A stretch of 64,000 nt of DNA, from the NCBI GenBank assembly GCA_027382625.1, contig JAJKFJ010021059.1:1-64000 (forward strand). The letters run 5' to 3'. The notes beneath the pieces are model-generated. The model was not told the origin of the DNA and made no database searches. It saw only the letters and a list, made by a program, of their open reading frames with translations. This document shows, piece by piece, positions 1 through 12,841 of this stretch. The translations under genes and the position numbers were made by a program. This stretch comes from Tetmemena sp. SeJ-2015. Its lineage: Eukaryota > Ciliophora > Spirotrichea > Sporadotrichida > Oxytrichidae. Every line of letters starts with the position of its first letter. The first letter of the stretch is position 1.

Positions 1-283
1 ATAGCACATAATTTCGATATTGAATTTTCAAAACGGAAAATTCAAAAATAGATTTAGAGATTTTAAATTAATTTCATAGAATAAATTAATAATTAATTCG
101 TGATTCACCACTCAAAAATGTCCTTCATATAAACTCTGCCTACTAGAGGTTTCAGGAAAGGCCATAATGGTTATTTCTTTCTCAATCTTAAATATTTTAT
201 AATTTAGGCAAGGGGGTTTCAAATTTCAATAGCCTAAGAAGAACAAAAGCTTGCTTGATAAGAAAGATGAGAGGGGGAAATCA

Positions 284-3200
284 ATGAGAATGAGTTAGGA
301 AAATGGTAGAGACTAGTTTTCTACTCAAATGAAAGCGTACCAAGAACAAAATGAAAACCTAGATGCTACTAACAATACTCTGCAATTCAATCAAACTCTT
401 AACGCTGATCGTCTTTTATCTCAGTAGTAAGTGTAAACATTCTCAAACTTTATTTAGGGGCACTAGGAAGAAAATACCATCCAAAAGAAGCAGCCTGAAC
501 ATACTCTGAGTTCTCAAAATCCCAAAGGATTAAATGCGGGACAAATTACTTGGCCATACTAAGCCAAAACAAAGGTTGGAGGACATTCAATCACCACCAA
601 TGAGTCCCCTTAACACTTAATTCAACATTGCAAATACCTTGCAAGACTCAGAGCCACTCCCCAAAATCTATGAGCATTCTAATCCTAATCTGCTCTCCTC
701 TCCACTGAGTGAGACTGATCATTTCAAGGATTTGAAGCCCACTCTTTTAATGACTCCCACTGAGAAGCAAGAACTCAAGCAGGTAGAGCTAGAGTAACTC
801 CAAATCAGGATTATCGAAAAGCAAAAGCAGATGGGAGTTGAAGTTGAATCCAGGGTTGGAGCCAACGGAGACCTACCTTCTTCAACCACACAAGGCAACA
901 AGCTCACAGTCAACATGGGTGATAAAGTCTTGCAGAATCAACTACAGATAGATAATCTTAAGTTAGATGAAAACATCTCGCAGCAGCTTGATGAAAAAAG
1001 TCTGATGCTATTCTCTAGTCCACTCTTCAACAAAGACAAGTCTTTCAAGGATTAGCTTGGTAATCTCCTTTGAGGACAATGATAAAGCCTCGTAGCTGAG
1101 TAAAACACCGCTAAATAGAGAAGGTAACAGATCTTTAAAGCCCTCAAAGAGTAAATTTGCCAAATTTTTTTAAAAGGGGGATGCCCTTGGATTTAAGAGC
1201 TGGAAAGATTATTTCCTAAGGGGAAAGCCAATTGTGACTACTAAGATTAACTTCGTAGAAGACATCTTAAAATTGAGGAACGCTTAAGAGTACATGAACA
1301 TCACACTGTAGGGGAATTCAGGAGGACAGAGACTCAAATTCCTATAGGATGAGTTAGAGAGACAGTAGCAAATACTAAGACAAACCCTATTAGAAAAAGA
1401 GTAGATAATGAGCAGAGTTGTAAGTGGAGGGGAGGGAATGGTAGCATCTCTTAGTTCAACTAAGGAAAAGATCAGCACTCTATTCTGATGGTATTCAAAT
1501 GCAGCCGTGTCCAGATATGACGATTAGTCTGGTTAAAAATAAGTTCTCGTAACTAAAAATCCCAAAACCAAGTTCAAGAATCAATTACGAGGAGGGCATA
1601 AATTTCCCCCAAAACCCTTTAAATTTTTGTTAGATGAATTCCCTTCTAATCGCAATTTGAAAAATTCCCCTTAAAAGGCGCCAAAATCATGAGTCCCTGA
1701 GGTGCAGCAACTTTCAAATCAGTCAAACCCAGCTACCATACAGCATCAGCAGAATTAGTAAAACCCGAAGCTTAACATGAGCGAGCTTTCTTCTTTACAT
1801 AGCAGTAATCACAAGAAGTATCATCAAACTTTCAATTAGAACTAACTCTCCCCTCAGATTAAACTTCAAACTAGTGTCAAGAAGAATAAAACCTCCAAGG
1901 CTCTCATTCAGAGTCATATATTACATGGGCATTTCTATTTCATATAAATTTAGAGCTTCTAAGGGAGCTAGTTAGATGGATAAGTGAACTAAAACTAAGC
2001 GGCAGGCTAATCTTAGAAAAATTTTAATCAGAATTAAACTTTCCAGAATAGCTATTAGAGCAAAGCGCATCATTCAATAATTGTGACTATCTATATCAGT
2101 TTTGTGAGATCGTTACTTGATTATTTAAGATTAAACTATGAACAGTATGAAACTTTAGAACAACGACATTTAGGAGTACTTACTAGATGAAATTCAAGCA
2201 ATTAAAGACTTTGACATGGTGGATGGGAATGATAACCTGAAAAGCCATCCACAAAGAATTTTCTAAAAGCAAGATGGCGATAATGAGAAAGTTTCAAATG
2301 GAGAAATTTATCTAAAGGAGAGGAACAAATCTTTCACTCAGCAAAATTCAACACCAAACTTACCTCATAAGAGGGAGTCAGTAACCCCATCTAAAAATGA
2401 TAACCACCACCCTTCTTTAAAGTTTGACATGACCAGGAAATCTCTATCACCTCTTCCAAATAACATATTGGAGGCCCCATAAGATTTACTTCAAGATTAG
2501 CTTGAAGACTTAATCAGGTAGGGCTTCTAGGACATGAGAATTGAAAGTGATCTCTAGCACTTAATTTACTATCCTGAACGAGAAGATAACAGAATCCACT
2601 AAGACAAAGATAAGGGCGTGAGATCTAGCTCTGCTAAAATAAGCTAGAGAGATGCGAATCAGTTGCAGATATATTCAGGAGAGGAAACAAGAGGAAAATC
2701 AAGATAAAGTAATATGGTATAATCTCAGTTTAAGAATCAATAAGCGTGCGAGGAAGGAGATTAGCAAACAAATGAATAGAATATCTCGAGAGAGGTATTG
2801 AGTAACTCTAAATTACCAGTTTGGAGTCCTGAGCTAAATAACTTAGACTATTAAGATATCATCAAGTTTTATATATAATATTTTTAGATGAATTCTTTAG
2901 TTACAGAGACCTTTATTAGGAAGCAAGTTAAAGTATAGCTCTAACATATAGAGTCAATATCGTTAATCAGTATTAGCAGAAGGAGATTCTTTCAGACTGA
3001 AAAGTCAAGAATAGCAAAAACGAGTCAGTAGCAATTTCGAGTAAATTAACAGGCAAAGTACTTTCAATCATAAGCGCTTCTCTTATTAGAACACCATTCA
3101 ATTCTAAGTCAGCTCTAATAATGGCTTAATAAACCACAGTCTAGCGAATAATCAATCCATTTTAGGGTCTAAAGTTATCTAAGTAGGGACTATTTAAGAT

Positions 3201-4740
3201 GTAGCTCAAGCTATTGACAGAATAAGAGAGGGCTAGATCTTCAAGTCTCAAACTTAATGGCCTTCTTCCAAGGGATCTAAAAGGCAGGGAAAGAGATTTA
3301 GTCAGTCATCAATTGACCCAAAAAATTAAATAGAAAGAAAGAGTAGTATTGGACCAGAAGATAAAGATTTTATAATCAAAGAAACGCAAATTTAAAAGGA
3401 ATAAGAGCTGCAGGACAAGAACTTGGTTCATCTATCTTAGATGAGAGTAAGAACTGCCTAGCCACTTGGTCAAAGAGAAAGAATCCACTTGTTAAATTTA
3501 TCAATTAATTATTTTATTCCACAGATCAAGTATAGCTAATGCAAGTCTATATTTATTTCATTATGCATCAGATTATCAGCAAGCAGGAGCAATTTATTTA
3601 TTTTGAGGAGCTTTTATGATAGATACTGCAAAGATAGTTCCAGGTTCCTAAGTTTAAGGATTCAGAAAGACTCAGTTAGCAAAGCCAAATAATCGATAGG
3701 CATCATCATAATCTCAGGGACTAAATAAAATCAGAAAGGACATTAGTCAAGTCGCTCAAAATGGCATTGCAAAGTAAAATATACACTAAGACACTATCTT
3801 ATAAATTTACATGTCTTAGTCGTTTTATAGAGATGATTTATGAATTCTCTAAAACTGGTGAGCTAGAAGAAAGGCTTGAAAGCAGCATATAAGATAAGAC
3901 CTTGATTAACAGGGATGAGGTTCTAGCTTAAAACTCAGGCAAAATGAAAATGAAACTTGAAGTGGCCTAAGTTTCTTTGACTTTGGAACCTAGAGACGCA
4001 CAGATCGGTGGACGATTATTTATTCTGACTGCCTTACACTAAGATAATAATTTAACTGACTTTTAAACTTCGATTAATAAAAGACTCTGGATAAACAAAA
4101 GTGACATTGAAGAAGAACTTGATGACTCCCCAAGAATATCATTTAAAGTAACAGAATCAGGTAAACCTCCTCTAATCTGCCACAGACTCAGAGAAGCAAT
4201 AACTCTAATACAAAATATTTAATTTTAGCTCCTTAATGGCTAAACCACTCATTATAAGGATCAATAAATGAGAAAATCCTAGAATCAATCACCTGTTCCT
4301 TTCATAATTATTTATCCTGGCGAATTGATAAAGATTTAGAGTGGCTCTAACAATCTCAAGCTATAATTTTATATTTTATTATAGCAGCAATCGGCTTCAC
4401 CTCACAGATTCAGAAAATAAATCCTCAACAAGTCTAAATATAGTTATATAGTAATTTAATTTAAGATAAAAAATATGGGATAATAACTTCTGGGATGAGC
4501 TTGGACAAGCATGTGTCCTACCCCCTATCAAGCAACACAGGCTTGCAATAAACAAGAGGCATGATTCATGTTCGGAGAAGATAATGCATCAAGTTCGGAC
4601 TTCAAGAGTAACTAAACACTTGATCATAAGAAGAGGCTGGACATACAACTGCATAACAATATTCTTTATTTTATGCCTGAATTTTAAAAGGATGACTATT
4701 CTTCTATGCTAATGTTAACATTACTTTTCCTACTTTCATA
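284..4740 (+). CDS. Large Gln/Asn/Ser-rich protein, unknown function (approximate, possibly two genes)
   Basis: I do not recognise a family. With TAA/TAG read as Gln, open stretches follow each other on this strand: 284-673 from ATG 284, about 600-1055, about 1060-1486, about 1680-2210, and 2138-3214 from a possible second ATG at 2138, with further open stretches to about 4.7 kb. They are joined by changes of frame at AT-rich spots, as in the IES-interrupted genes of this window. The protein is hydrophilic and rich in Gln, Asn, Ser, Lys and Glu, with one charged segment near 1150-1480 that could form a coiled coil (runs such as LQDELERQQQILRQ). No signal peptide or membrane span is evident. 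A frame change near 1040-1060 may be a very short IES or intron. Boundaries and gene count are uncertain. Confidence 0.4.
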
Positions 4741-4743
4741 TAA

Positions 4744-7700
4744 ATGAAAGACAGGAGGGGCATGCCCAAAGTCATATCCAGTCAGCCAAAGCAACTTATC
4801 AATCACAAGTCATACACTAAGTCATTTGACTATCGGCAAGGCACTCTCAAAAATAAGTCCATCAGCAAAGAAAAGTATCATTTAAATCAATTCAAATTAT
4901 GTTATGAGAATGAGAATTTCTTTTTGCAATAGCTGAGGCAGATTATAGAGCCACAGAGTGCTAATATTTATAAGACACAAGGTTAGAATATGAAGTTTCC
5001 TACTTTCAAAGAGAACATGGATTACTACATTTAAGAACTCACTCAGTCGAGTCAGAGCAAAGGCAACGCTCCATCTTCGCGCACTTAAAGGCAAGTTATC
5101 TCAGATCAATCAGCTAGATTTAATTTATATATTCTAGATTGGAAGGTGTAAATATTAACTTACTCAAAGAAGCAGCCTTGACTTAGAACTCTCCAGTCAG
5201 GGGCGATCCTCAATTCAAGTTAAACACAGAGTAACTCAATTTTTAGACACTGAGCAACGTAAATGCTAACTCAGCTGTGGCTTCTAATCAAAATCAGTTT
5301 TCTAAAAACCATGCCTTTTAGATCAATAGCAGCAGCAAGTAGATTTAAGGCAGCTTTTAAGTTTAGAGCGAGACTAATCAGAACTTCAAAAACGTAGGAG
5401 CAATAGAGAGTGTATAAATAGAAAGAGTTAAAAGAGGAGATGGTAAGAAGCAGCCAAAACAGCTCGATGGAAAAGAAGTATTCATGAACAGGACAGTGGA
5501 GTATTGGGCATCTAGCTAGAAGAGAGATGCAGAAGGTAATTAACTTAGCAAGGAGAGAGCAGCTGCTAATCACAAAAGAGGAGCAAGCAGGATGTCTAAT
5601 AGTGACTATGGCAATAAGTATGCCAACTTGAAGATGAGCTTTTAATTAAATCATTATTTATTTTAAGCTAAACTTCTCATGCAAAAAAGAGGAATTAGAT
5701 TGAGTTCAGAATCATTTAAATGAAAGTTAACGCAAATATTATAATCATATATTGACCAAATTTAAATTTTAAATGCCAAGGAGAAGAACGAGATACGCTC
5801 TCTATCCTAAACTTAGAATTATGATGACAAGATCTTTTCTTCTCCGATAACTCATAATTATTTTTTTAACAGCTCCAGGAAAAAGTAGTAGAGCGTCTTA
5901 GGAGTTTAAAACTTAGGATCGGCAGAAGGGAAGACTGCTCAAGCCTTTATACGCTAAGTTTCCACTACTCATTAAAACCAGAGTAGACCTCAAAACTCTT
6001 TAGTGTTTGAGATTGATTTGGCCCAGTTTTTCAAGCTAAGGGATTAAGAGGAAGCTTTCAAGCGCTTACAAAGAAAGGCCAGAATGTCAAGTCTTGCGTC
6101 CAAGAAAAGGAATGATTCCTTGTCATACAATCATTCAGATAACCAAGGAAGAGCGATGTAGAATTCAGTTTTACATGAGATTCGTACTTCTTTGAGCCCT
6201 AATAATGGAACAGCATCCATGCTTAATCACACTATGGATTCTATAGCTCTTCACTAATACAATAGACTAGAATCAACTCTCCAAACTGAAGGAAATCAGA
6301 TACTGGAGCATGATCACTAAAACAACATTTACTTGACTGGAGAAAAGCGCCCCCACGACTAGACTTTTCAAGGTTCAGTCTCACCCCGAAGGATCAACAC
6401 TCAAGGTGAGGAGGAACCAAGAGTGTGGAAATAGATACCTTAGAACAATATAGAAATTGAGCTCAAAGACGAGCAAGACATGATGAGCTTATTAAATATC
6501 CTCTAATTTAGTTTTGAATTGAGCCAAAACAGCTCTATCCCAGCTACAGACATCAACGGCAAGAACTTAAAAAAGTTTCACTTCAAAGCTTAGAGCTTGC
6601 ATATTTAATACCAGCCTCAAGCTCCCCTCAACCTCTCCACTATTTAGCCATCCACTGTTGTTGCAAAGTTTAAATTTACTTTTTTGCAAAAGACCCTCAG
6701 AGGATCTTCTTTGGTAGCAGATACCCAGGCAGTGAAATAACTTACTACAACAAAGGTATCATGCAGATAATTGGCAACAATACTTAAAAGCAGCAGTTTC
6801 TGAAAGAGGAGTTCAAGATTCCTGCTATTTCTCCCAAGGCAAATAGTGAGTTACAGAAGATAAGGAAATTACAACAACAGAATCTCAGACATAAAGGAGT
6901 TGCTATGAATTCTAAGCATTAAATGAACTAATAGAGACCATCGCTTCCCTAACCTCATTATATATAATATTTCTCCAAGTGCCTTAAGTTAGTCAATTAA
7001 TTTAAGCATTTTTTCAAATATGAGTCAAATGAAATAACGAGCAAGTCCCCAAACTCTGCAGTTTCAAGCCTCTATCATTATCACTATCATTAAATATTTT
7101 TAAGGAAACTCTTATATCAGCAAGTTCTCTCTACTAAGAATGACACAATGTCACAAGGATAAGCTGACTTACTTTCTTAGCTGCAAAGACAGTCAGGCAT
7201 TCAATCTGGACTTACTACTCTTCCGATCCACTCCAGACCTGGAACTAAGGAGAAAAATATATTTTATTATTTCTATTTGAGTACTCTAAATCTAAGCTAC
7301 AGCAAATATAAAACTTTGAAAATAGCTTTAAGGTTGAGAACATGAAGATCAGGCCTCTATAGTCAGCAAGTCAAAAGCAAAGATTTAAGTTTACATTTTC
7401 TTTTAAGAGGTCAAGGCTAGAGGACTTCTTCAGCCAACATAGTATCTTCAAGCTCTGTAATTCGCAAACCATCAATACATGTAGGCACTGATAGCTTGAA
7501 CGCTCAGCACTACCAACTCTTCTATCAAGTCTACGATGGCTCAACTGCAAGCAAGAAGCAGAATCTCTCTACTAAGAAACTTTCAGGAGCTCAGAATCAG
7601 GATCTTGTGGGGCTGTGGAACTCAGATGAAAGGCCCATCATGAGGGAAAGTTAAATGTAAGGAGAGCAAACTCACTACCCAAGTTACCTTGACTAGCCAA

Positions 7701-8237
7701 GGTTCAAGAATCATTCTTCTAAAACTCGAAGTCCAGGGACTACTTCCCCTGCAGGCTTCATGAATCTAATAAGCTTTCTTAATCTTTATTGTATGACTGG
7801 GCAGTAAAGCAGCAACAACTAGCTAAAAATGAGTTCAAATTCTAATAGCTAGAATCTACATCACATCGCCTCAAAGCCCTTGGACAGAGTGCAAACAAAT
7901 AATCTCAAGATTATAAATTCTCCACCACCGGGTCAGGAACAGCCAAGCTCGTCCATCTAAGCTTCTGGACAAGTAACGAGTACAGGAACTGCAAGATAGA
8001 GAAGCAGTGTACTTTTTAAGAGGAGTACTTATGGGACTTAAAACAGTCACACATATAAGCATTCGCTATCTGCAGTCTCAGCTAAAAATGATTCTATATT
8101 AGGAGAGGCCGAAACGAACTAAGTTTAGCACAACAAGTCAAATATTATAAAATTATTTGGAACTTATAAATTATATCAACAGGTAGGATGCAATTAAACT
8201 TCAAGAGCAGAATTTACAGGAAGAAGAAATGTCTTGA
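4744..8237 (+). CDS. Large Ser/Gln-rich protein, unknown function
   Basis: The first open stretch starts at ATG 4744 (MKDRRGMPKV) and runs through several TAG/TAA Gln codons to TGA near 5180. Further open stretches on the same strand continue, with frame changes, to a TGA at 8235-8237 that ends a charged tail (KLQEQNLQEEEMS). Composition is Ser, Gln, Asn and Lys rich with no recognisable catalytic motif, and AT-rich islands between open stretches are probably IESs or introns. A second gene start inside this span cannot be excluded. It follows the preceding gene on the same strand with almost no gap. Confidence 0.4.
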
Positions 8238-8484
8238 AAAAGAAGATCAATTACTGAATAATTATAATTTCATGAATCAGCTTTTGATTTTCTTTAAGAG
8301 AGAGGATAAATAATTACAAGATATAATTTCTAAAATCCATATACACTCTCTGCATTTCACTTCTTCCTCGTCTATCTATCCACTTCATTTAAAGTAATCA
8401 TACTATGTTTCTGTGGTTATTACACAAATTTTAGTAATTAAGTTAATAATAATTTACTTACTAACCGGCAGCTTTGAGATAGTA

Positions 8485-10941
8485 ATGTCCACTTATAAAA
8501 CGCAAGACGAGGTTGCTACTTTTTGCACAGTCCTCAGTCTTTTAATCTCAGGCTACCAGATCACTAAACATCTGGCCAACTATACAGAACCCTCTCTCTA
8601 ACTTCAGATAGTCAGAATTTTAATGATGATTCCGGTAAGCAATTGCAATTACTATTTTCATTTTCTCAACAATCGAGATGCATTAAAGATCATTAGGGTT
8701 TGAGTTTATTAGTTCAAAACCATTGATTTTCTTGAGGATTGATTGTAAAGACGAATATAGGTGTACTCAACTGCAACTTGGCTGTCAGTGATGATACCTT
8801 AAGAAACATTGACGTTCAACACCATCCGTGACATGTAAGCGACTAAATCTAACCCTCTGCTGATAATAATTTACTATACTTTATAACTCTACTAAAATTT
8901 GGGTCTATCTTCTTTTCTCTTCTGAATAGCAGCGGAGAACCAAAAGAAATTTGTCTAATTCTTTTAATAGATACGAAGCCTATGTGCTTTACATATTCAT
9001 GAGGCTGCTCATTTAATTCCTCGGTGGTGAGAATAGTCTCATCGTTCATCTTGAATTTAAGGTAGCTAAGACATCTAATTTTGATTTTTAAAATAACTCT
9101 TTCCTTGTAGAGAAGAATAAAGCAGCCATGGCCTCTTGATGGACTCAAGCCTCTTCAAACTGATAAGTAAGTGCTAGCCTGATGTGTCTGGCTTATAAAT
9201 ATTGATGAGATATTCATTTTACATTGCGTGTAGAATATTTTTCAGGAGAGTGAAGCAGGGAGTGCTTTAGTTCGTTTTGATAAAGCCTTTCACAGCAGTG
9301 CTTGCAATCGTGTTTGACCGCTATGGAGTGTATCACGATGGCCACTTTCAATAATGAAATAATTCATCTACTTTTACTTTGAGTTTAAGTCTGGGTACCT
9401 GTATTTAGCGATAATCAACAACATCTCTATCTCACTTTCACTCTACTGCTTGGTGCTGTTCTACTTGGCAACTGAGGAGCGACTCCAACCCTTCAGCCCC
9501 TTCTCCAAGTTTCTCTGCATCAAGGCGATACTAACTTATCTTAAATTTAAAGAGATTAATTATAGATACTGTTCTTCTCGTTTTGGCAGACTTGTGCTTT
9601 CACTTTCTTTTTGAAGATGAATATCTTCGACCGCAACTAGGCTCAACTCGCTCAGTCCCTCATCATCTCAGTATAATAAAATATCCTTATATAAGAGTAG
9701 AGATGGTGTTCGCATCGATTGCTTAAGCATTTGCCTTTAGCTACAGACCATTCGTCAATAACTCAAAGACTGGAAACTGGTCTTCATCCAGGTCATCAAA
9801 TGCCTCCACCCGCGCAGGCTCTTCACTCAACAACTCAGACTAAAAGAAACCTCCTAATACAATATATTATATTGATTCCTAATGTGCTGAAGACGATAGG
9901 GTATGTACTAAACGTAAAGGATGTGCTGAATGATGCCCACAACACCTTCATCAGAGAGGGCAGGATTGACTCCTCAGAGGAGAACGAAATAGTATAGGAG
10001 ATCATAAACAGGGACAGAGCTTTCAACTGGTCTGACGAGGACGCTGTGGACTCCCACCCAGACGAAGACGAGGAGAACAACCAGCTCTACAACGAAGGGG
10101 ATAGATACCACAATAACCAAGAGGAGGAGAACTAAAAGAGAAAAAGGAGCAAGAGCTCCAAGAACAGCAGCAAGCAGCCTGTCCACACCTTAAAGAAGAT
10201 CACTAAGCACAAGTATGTCAAGGGGAACCAGATCACGCAGCTCATCACCACCAAGACCACCACCATCCAGCAGCATCTCTCCTCCCTCACTTACTCTGGA
10301 AAGTACAACCCCTACTCATAGGTCAGCACTTCTGATAAGCCAATAAACCGCAAGCATGCAAACCATCATAATCAAATTGGAGAGAGCTTGAGGCAACCTC
10401 ATAGTCAAAGTAAGTAAATTCAAAGACACAGGAAATAGAAACTAAGCGAGAGTGAGAGCCAAGAAGATGAGGAGGAAGTTATCGTTATCAATAAGCCTGC
10501 CACTCATTAAAATAATTAAATTTACTGCTCATTAGAGACTAGATAACTCAGAGCCTCATCTTCATCCACTGAGTTAGAAAAAGAGGGAAGAGCTGCTTGT
10601 TCACAGTCTCAGCCATTAAAATCAGTGCCCCAAGTTGGATTGCTAGGAGTGCATCCATGAACACTCAGATTCTTCTCAGTATTAAATTTCATTAAGATTC
10701 GTATGACGAGGAAGAGGAGGACGACTTCGACGACTATGAAAGCTAAGTGAGAGTAGCAACCTAACCAGAATTCATAAATATATCAGCTGCAAATCACTAA
10801 GGAAGTTTAGAAGTCACACATGACGATATCGAAATTAGGATTGCCAGCAACTAAGACCACCACTCTTCAGCAAGTTCAAAGACTCACCAGACTAGCTTGA
10901 GAAGTAATAAGCAAAATTTGAGTAAAATTATGTAAGTGTGA
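8485..10941 (+). CDS. TMEM184: TMEM184/OSTalpha-like multi-pass membrane protein
   Basis: The restored reading follows the TMEM184 (DUF300, organic solute transporter alpha-like) family: HLANYTEPSL after the first membrane span, VYSTATWLSV, TFNTIRD then YEAYVLY, QFLGGE, RRVKQGVLQFVLIKPF, KSGYLYLAIINNIS, LVLFYLATEE, FFSFWQ, EMVFASIAQAFAFSYRPF and VKDVLNDAHNTF. A long acidic, Gln/Ser-rich tail with a short Cys cluster follows to TGA 10939-10941. ATG 8485 is the chosen start; the frame is open further upstream. Four GT-AG introns fit (8635-8760, 8835-8970, 9062-9110, 9167-9233). Six pointer-flanked interruptions (9349-9380, 9533-9570, 9694-9698, 9859-9883, 10613-10625, 10673-10700) each restore the frame when removed. 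The family is membrane-localised with proposed solute or signalling roles; the substrate here is unknown. A GTAAGT at 10935 could extend the gene. Confidence 0.85.
9349..9380 (+). other. IES, 32 bp, pointer ACTTT (TMEM184 gene)
   Basis: ACTTT occurs at 9344-9348 and 9376-9380. Removing one copy plus the AT-rich insert joins ...DGHF to EFKSGYLYL, matching the family, and removes an in-frame TGA. Confidence 0.85.
9533..9570 (+). other. IES, 38 bp, pointer GATACT (TMEM184 gene)
   Basis: GATACT at 9527-9532 and 9565-9570. Removal joins LCIKAI to LFFSFWQT, a conserved TMEM184 segment. Confidence 0.88.
9694..9698 (+). other. Ultra-short interruption, pointer AGAG with 1-bp spacer (TMEM184 gene)
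   Basis: AGAG-T-AGAG at 9694-9702. Deleting five bases restores the frame into EMVFASIAQAFAF. It could be a 1-bp IES or a sequence error. Confidence 0.5.
9859..9883 (+). other. IES, 25 bp, pointer TCCTAAT (TMEM184 gene)
   Basis: TCCTAAT at 9852-9858 and 9877-9883. Removal joins QKKPPN to VLKTIGYVLNVKDVLNDAH in frame. Confidence 0.88.
10613..10625 (+). other. IES, 13 bp, pointer TCAG (TMEM184 gene tail)
   Basis: TCAG at 10609-10612 and 10622-10625. Removal changes the frame into QCPKLDCQECIHEHS and avoids the TGA at 10658. Confidence 0.65.
10673..10700 (+). other. IES, 28 bp, pointer AGATTC (TMEM184 gene tail)
   Basis: AGATTC at 10667-10672 and 10695-10700. Removal joins ECIHEHSDS to YDEEEEDDFDDYES. 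Confidence 0.75.
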
Positions 10942-11169
10942 ATCCTGCCAAAGCTATATTTGTAAAATACGTAATTCTTCCATCACATATCAATCTTATA
11001 TTGGCCGCAATTTTATTATCAGAATATCTTAAAATACTAATCAAAACAATGACAGAAGGACAATCAGCAGCAACTCAAGGCTTATCAATTTTCAGCACAC
11101 TCAAATTCCTGCCATATCTAACTACTTAGATAGACTATTGTGACGCTTAATCCTTACCAGACTTTATAT

Positions 11170-12717
11170 ATGACTGTCGGCTCAGCTTTTGGAATCCATC
11201 TGCTGCGAGTGATGTACTCTAAGTACAGTCAACAGAGAAAGAGAAACGCAGTCAACCAGTCACTTAAGTAAATCATAGAGAAGAAATAAATGCAGAGAGC
11301 AAGCGCACTCCAAGAAGTCAATTAAAGGACCAAGATGCAGAGACTTCAATTATATATTAGCTTACTAATTAATTGATGAGACAACTCAGCAAGGACAAGA
11401 TGCACAAGATTTTCAAACTCAATCTTCCTCAACTCATTCAGCAGATCAAGGAAGGTCACTTCACACTAGAAGAAGTCAAGACAACTCACTTGCTAAGAGC
11501 TCTGGATATTGCGGTCGAAAATAATTATATCGCAGAATTATTCATCGAAGACGAATCTGAATCAATCAAGAATTCTATCCTTACCTCCTTCATGCATACA
11601 ATTATTAAAGAATAGTTTCAGTTAATTAATTGATTTGCAGGATGTGAAGGAAAAGTACAGCTTACAAGGGATGACTTTCTCAGTTGCAGACTGGATTGAC
11701 CAACTAGGATACGATTCAACTCTCGGCCTTTCTTCGAGGTCATTCAAGCCCTAACAAGAAACGTTTATAAGCTTATAATCATTTTAAACTGCTGCTTTTA
11801 TTCGATCCTTGATTGACTTGCAAGCCTCACCTTTATTTAGATCAAGCGTCAACTAATCTCTTAAGTCATACATGTTAATTCTAATCTTGCTCTGCGATTG
11901 ATTCATCCTACTTCACCCACGAGTGCTGCAACAATATTTGGGGTAGAGCAGCTAATCCTCATAAGAAGGAGTTCTCAACAGGTGGTGCATGTGGAGGTGA
12001 GGCAGCCTTAGTTAGCACTTTCTGTGTAGGGATGGGTATAGGAGTGGACAGAGCTGGTGATGCACGCTATCCAGCTGCTTGTTGTGGAGTAGTTGCCTTC
12101 AAGCCCACCAGCTCGAGAGTGAGCTAGTATGGAATATCCGGAGATGTCTCTTTTTAAAATGTTTGCATATATTTTATGACAACAGCTATAATGACTTGAT
12201 AAAGCCAGTAGTCACTCCTATTGCCAGAAGCGTGAAGGACATCATACACTTACTCCGCTGTCTTTGGAATTCGCAAATCCAGAGCAAGTACGATATCACA
12301 GTAAGTCCTCTCAAGTTCAGAATGCCCTACTTCCTCAAGCAAGGCATGGTCAAAGAGGCCAACTACTACGCAGGATCACGAAAGGATGAAAACTTCCAAA
12401 GACTCACTATCGGCTACTATCTTTCAGATGGACTCATTGAGCCATCACATGCTTCAATAATAAATTGCTTAAATAGTTTTGATGCTGCTAAGACTGCTCT
12501 AATGATGGTGAAAGAAGGGCTGGAGAGTTAAGGCCACATCGTAATAGAATTCAAGATAGGTGCAAACGCTCATGCTCTAAGTGAAGGAGTTAAGTTAGCC
12601 TACAGGCTACTAGGAGCTAGAGGTCATCTCTCAGGGTTACAAGAAAGCTTACAGGGAGAATAAGAGATTGAAGAATACACCAAGCTTTTGCAGCAACCAA
12701 TTCTTAATAATTCATGA
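11170..12717 (+). CDS. FAAH-type amidase homologue without catalytic residues (probable pseudoenzyme)
   Basis: The restored protein follows fatty-acid amide hydrolases. It has an N-terminal hydrophobic stretch (MTVGSAFGIHLLRVMY), the helix LPQLIQQIKEGHFTLEEV, YDSTLGL, then NNIWGRAANP, GGACGGEAAL, GIGVDRAGDARYPAACCG, VAFKPTSSRVS, VVTPIARSVKDI and LTIGYY. The family triad is Lys-Ser-Ser. Here the Lys segment (VSLKE) reads FSVAD, the GGSSGGE box reads GGACGGE, and the nucleophile box GGSIRFP reads AGDARYP. All three positions are changed, so activity is unlikely. The reading ends at TGA 12715-12717, roughly 200 residues short of a full FAAH. Pointer-flanked inserts lie at 11622-11640, 11872-11911 and 12157-12176, plus an unresolved frame change near 11360. 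It follows the TMEM184 gene directly. Confidence 0.75.
11622..11640 (+). other. IES, 19 bp, pointer CAG (amidase-like gene)
   Basis: CAG at 11619-11621 and 11638-11640. Removal joins KEQFQ to DVKEKYSLQGMTF and removes an in-frame TGA. Confidence 0.65.
11872..11911 (+). other. IES, 40 bp, pointer TAC (amidase-like gene)
   Basis: TAC at 11869-11871 and 11909-11911. Removal joins NQSLKSY to FTHECCNNIWGRAANP as in amidases. The pointer is short, so the exact edge is less certain. Confidence 0.65.
12157..12176 (+). other. IES, 20 bp, pointer TTTTA (amidase-like gene)
   Basis: TTTTA at 12152-12156 and 12172-12176. Removal joins GISGDVSF to YDNSYNDLIKPVV in frame. Confidence 0.8.
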
Positions 12718-12841
12718 ATGACTGAATGAGAAATCAATTCTATTGTAAAACTTCATATTTAAATCTAATGTCAACTAGTGAAGTTAATTGTAATTTAAGA
12801 AATAAAAAGCTGAGAATTTTAATTTGAAATAATTTGAAATA

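Noticed and set aside
1606..1617. Telomere-like CCCCCAAAACCC
   Set aside because: A single imperfect copy inside a coding-like stretch. No C4A4 array or transposon end accompanies it.
8835..8970. IES with TA pointer in the TMEM184 gene
   Set aside because: GTAAGC...TAATAG ends and codon phase fit a normal intron (RDI-YEAY) at least as well; treated as an intron.
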